From HGM04593 sp964458275 (lineage in GTDB: Bacteria > Bacteroidota > Bacteroidia > Bacteroidales > Bacteroidaceae), in NCBI GenBank assembly GCA_964458275.1, contig CAYWIE010000044.1, positions 1 to 23,271 of the forward strand: 23,271 nucleotides of DNA, written 5' to 3'. Under the pieces are notes generated by a model. The model was not told the DNA's origin and made no database searches. It saw only the letters and a list, made by a program, of their open reading frames with translations. The translations under genes were made by a program, and so were the position numbers. Positions 23,126-23,271 of the stretch are shown one piece after another (the first letter of the stretch is position 1; every line of letters starts with the position of its first letter).

Positions 23126-23271
23126 TTATTCGCCCTTGATAGCTGCTACGCCGGGGAGCACTTTGCCTTCGATAGCTTCGAGCAACGCGCCACCACCTGT
23201 AGAGATGTATGATACTTGGTCTGCCATACCGAACTTGTTGATGCAAGCTACAGAGTCGCCACCACCGATGA
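23126..23271 (-). CDS. pgk: Phosphoglycerate kinase (C-terminal 48 residues; truncated by window edge)
   Basis: The minus-strand frame ending in TAA at 23126-23128 reads IGGGDSVACINKFGMADQ, then VSYISTGGGALLEAIEGK and VLPGVAAIKGE. GGGDS and ISTGGGA followed by LEGKxLPGVAAL are the signature end of phosphoglycerate kinase, which makes ATP from 1,3-bisphosphoglycerate in glycolysis. These segments form the C-terminal nucleotide-binding domain. Only the last part of the gene is in the window, so its start, promoter and operon partners are not visible. The gene converges on proA across a strong terminator. Confidence 0.95.
   Translation of the reverse strand, partial: IGGGDSVACINKFGMADQVSYISTGGGALLEAIEGKVLPGVAAIKGE

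Overview
The window comes from a member of the Bacteroidales, probably Bacteroidaceae or Prevotellaceae. The evidence is the gene set (a Bacteroidetes-type C69/M20C dipeptidase, a DUF3332 lipoprotein, a group B [FeFe] hydrogenase with HydE, and a galactokinase / sugar-symporter / mutarotase cluster). Promoter-like sequences also match the Bacteroidetes primary sigma consensus (TTTG, about 20 nt, then TAnnTTTG), and most start codons lack Shine-Dalgarno sequences. It is ordinary chromosome. I see no rRNA, tRNA, insertion sequence, phage gene or CRISPR array.

Layout. 1-1501: the 5' part of a DUF349 repeat protein (minus, runs off the left edge). 1502-1898: a gene-free stretch that looks like a promoter with an operator-like dyad followed by a folded leader or small RNA. 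1899-4063: mgtE and rsmA (minus, overlapping by 4 bases, rsmA first). 4064-4315: a divergent intergenic region with a second candidate structured RNA. 4316-6778: a membrane flippase-family protein and the dipeptidase pepD (plus, 6 bases apart). 6831-7379: a DUF3332 lipoprotein, followed by strong hairpins and a possible small gene on the minus strand. 7826-8428: a sigma-70 family factor (minus). 8647-10650: ligA (plus), convergent with hydE (minus, to 11719). hydE is divergent from the hydrogenase at 11803-13242. 13385-17056: galM, sugar transporter and galK (minus, transcribed in that order). 17307-20416: grpE, dnaJ and folC (minus, in that order). 20687-23046: proB and proA (plus). 23126-23271: the last codons of pgk (minus, runs off the right edge).

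Functional units. The gal cluster imports galactose or glucose, converts the beta anomer to alpha and phosphorylates galactose. proB and proA carry out the first two committed steps of proline synthesis. grpE and dnaJ are DnaK co-chaperones. HydE helps build the H-cluster of the neighbouring hydrogenase; hydF and hydG are not in the window. The most interesting non-coding signals are four. (1) A leader upstream of the DUF349 gene has four helices whose G-U pairs favour the minus-strand RNA. (2) A smaller rod-like RNA begins at a consensus -7 box upstream of the flippase gene. (3) Three TGTCAGT elements at exact 11 and 22 base spacings lie between grpE and proB, beside sigma-54-like sequences. 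(4) A 21-base inverted repeat follows directly on the galM stop codon. All RNA folds were made by eye and are hypotheses.
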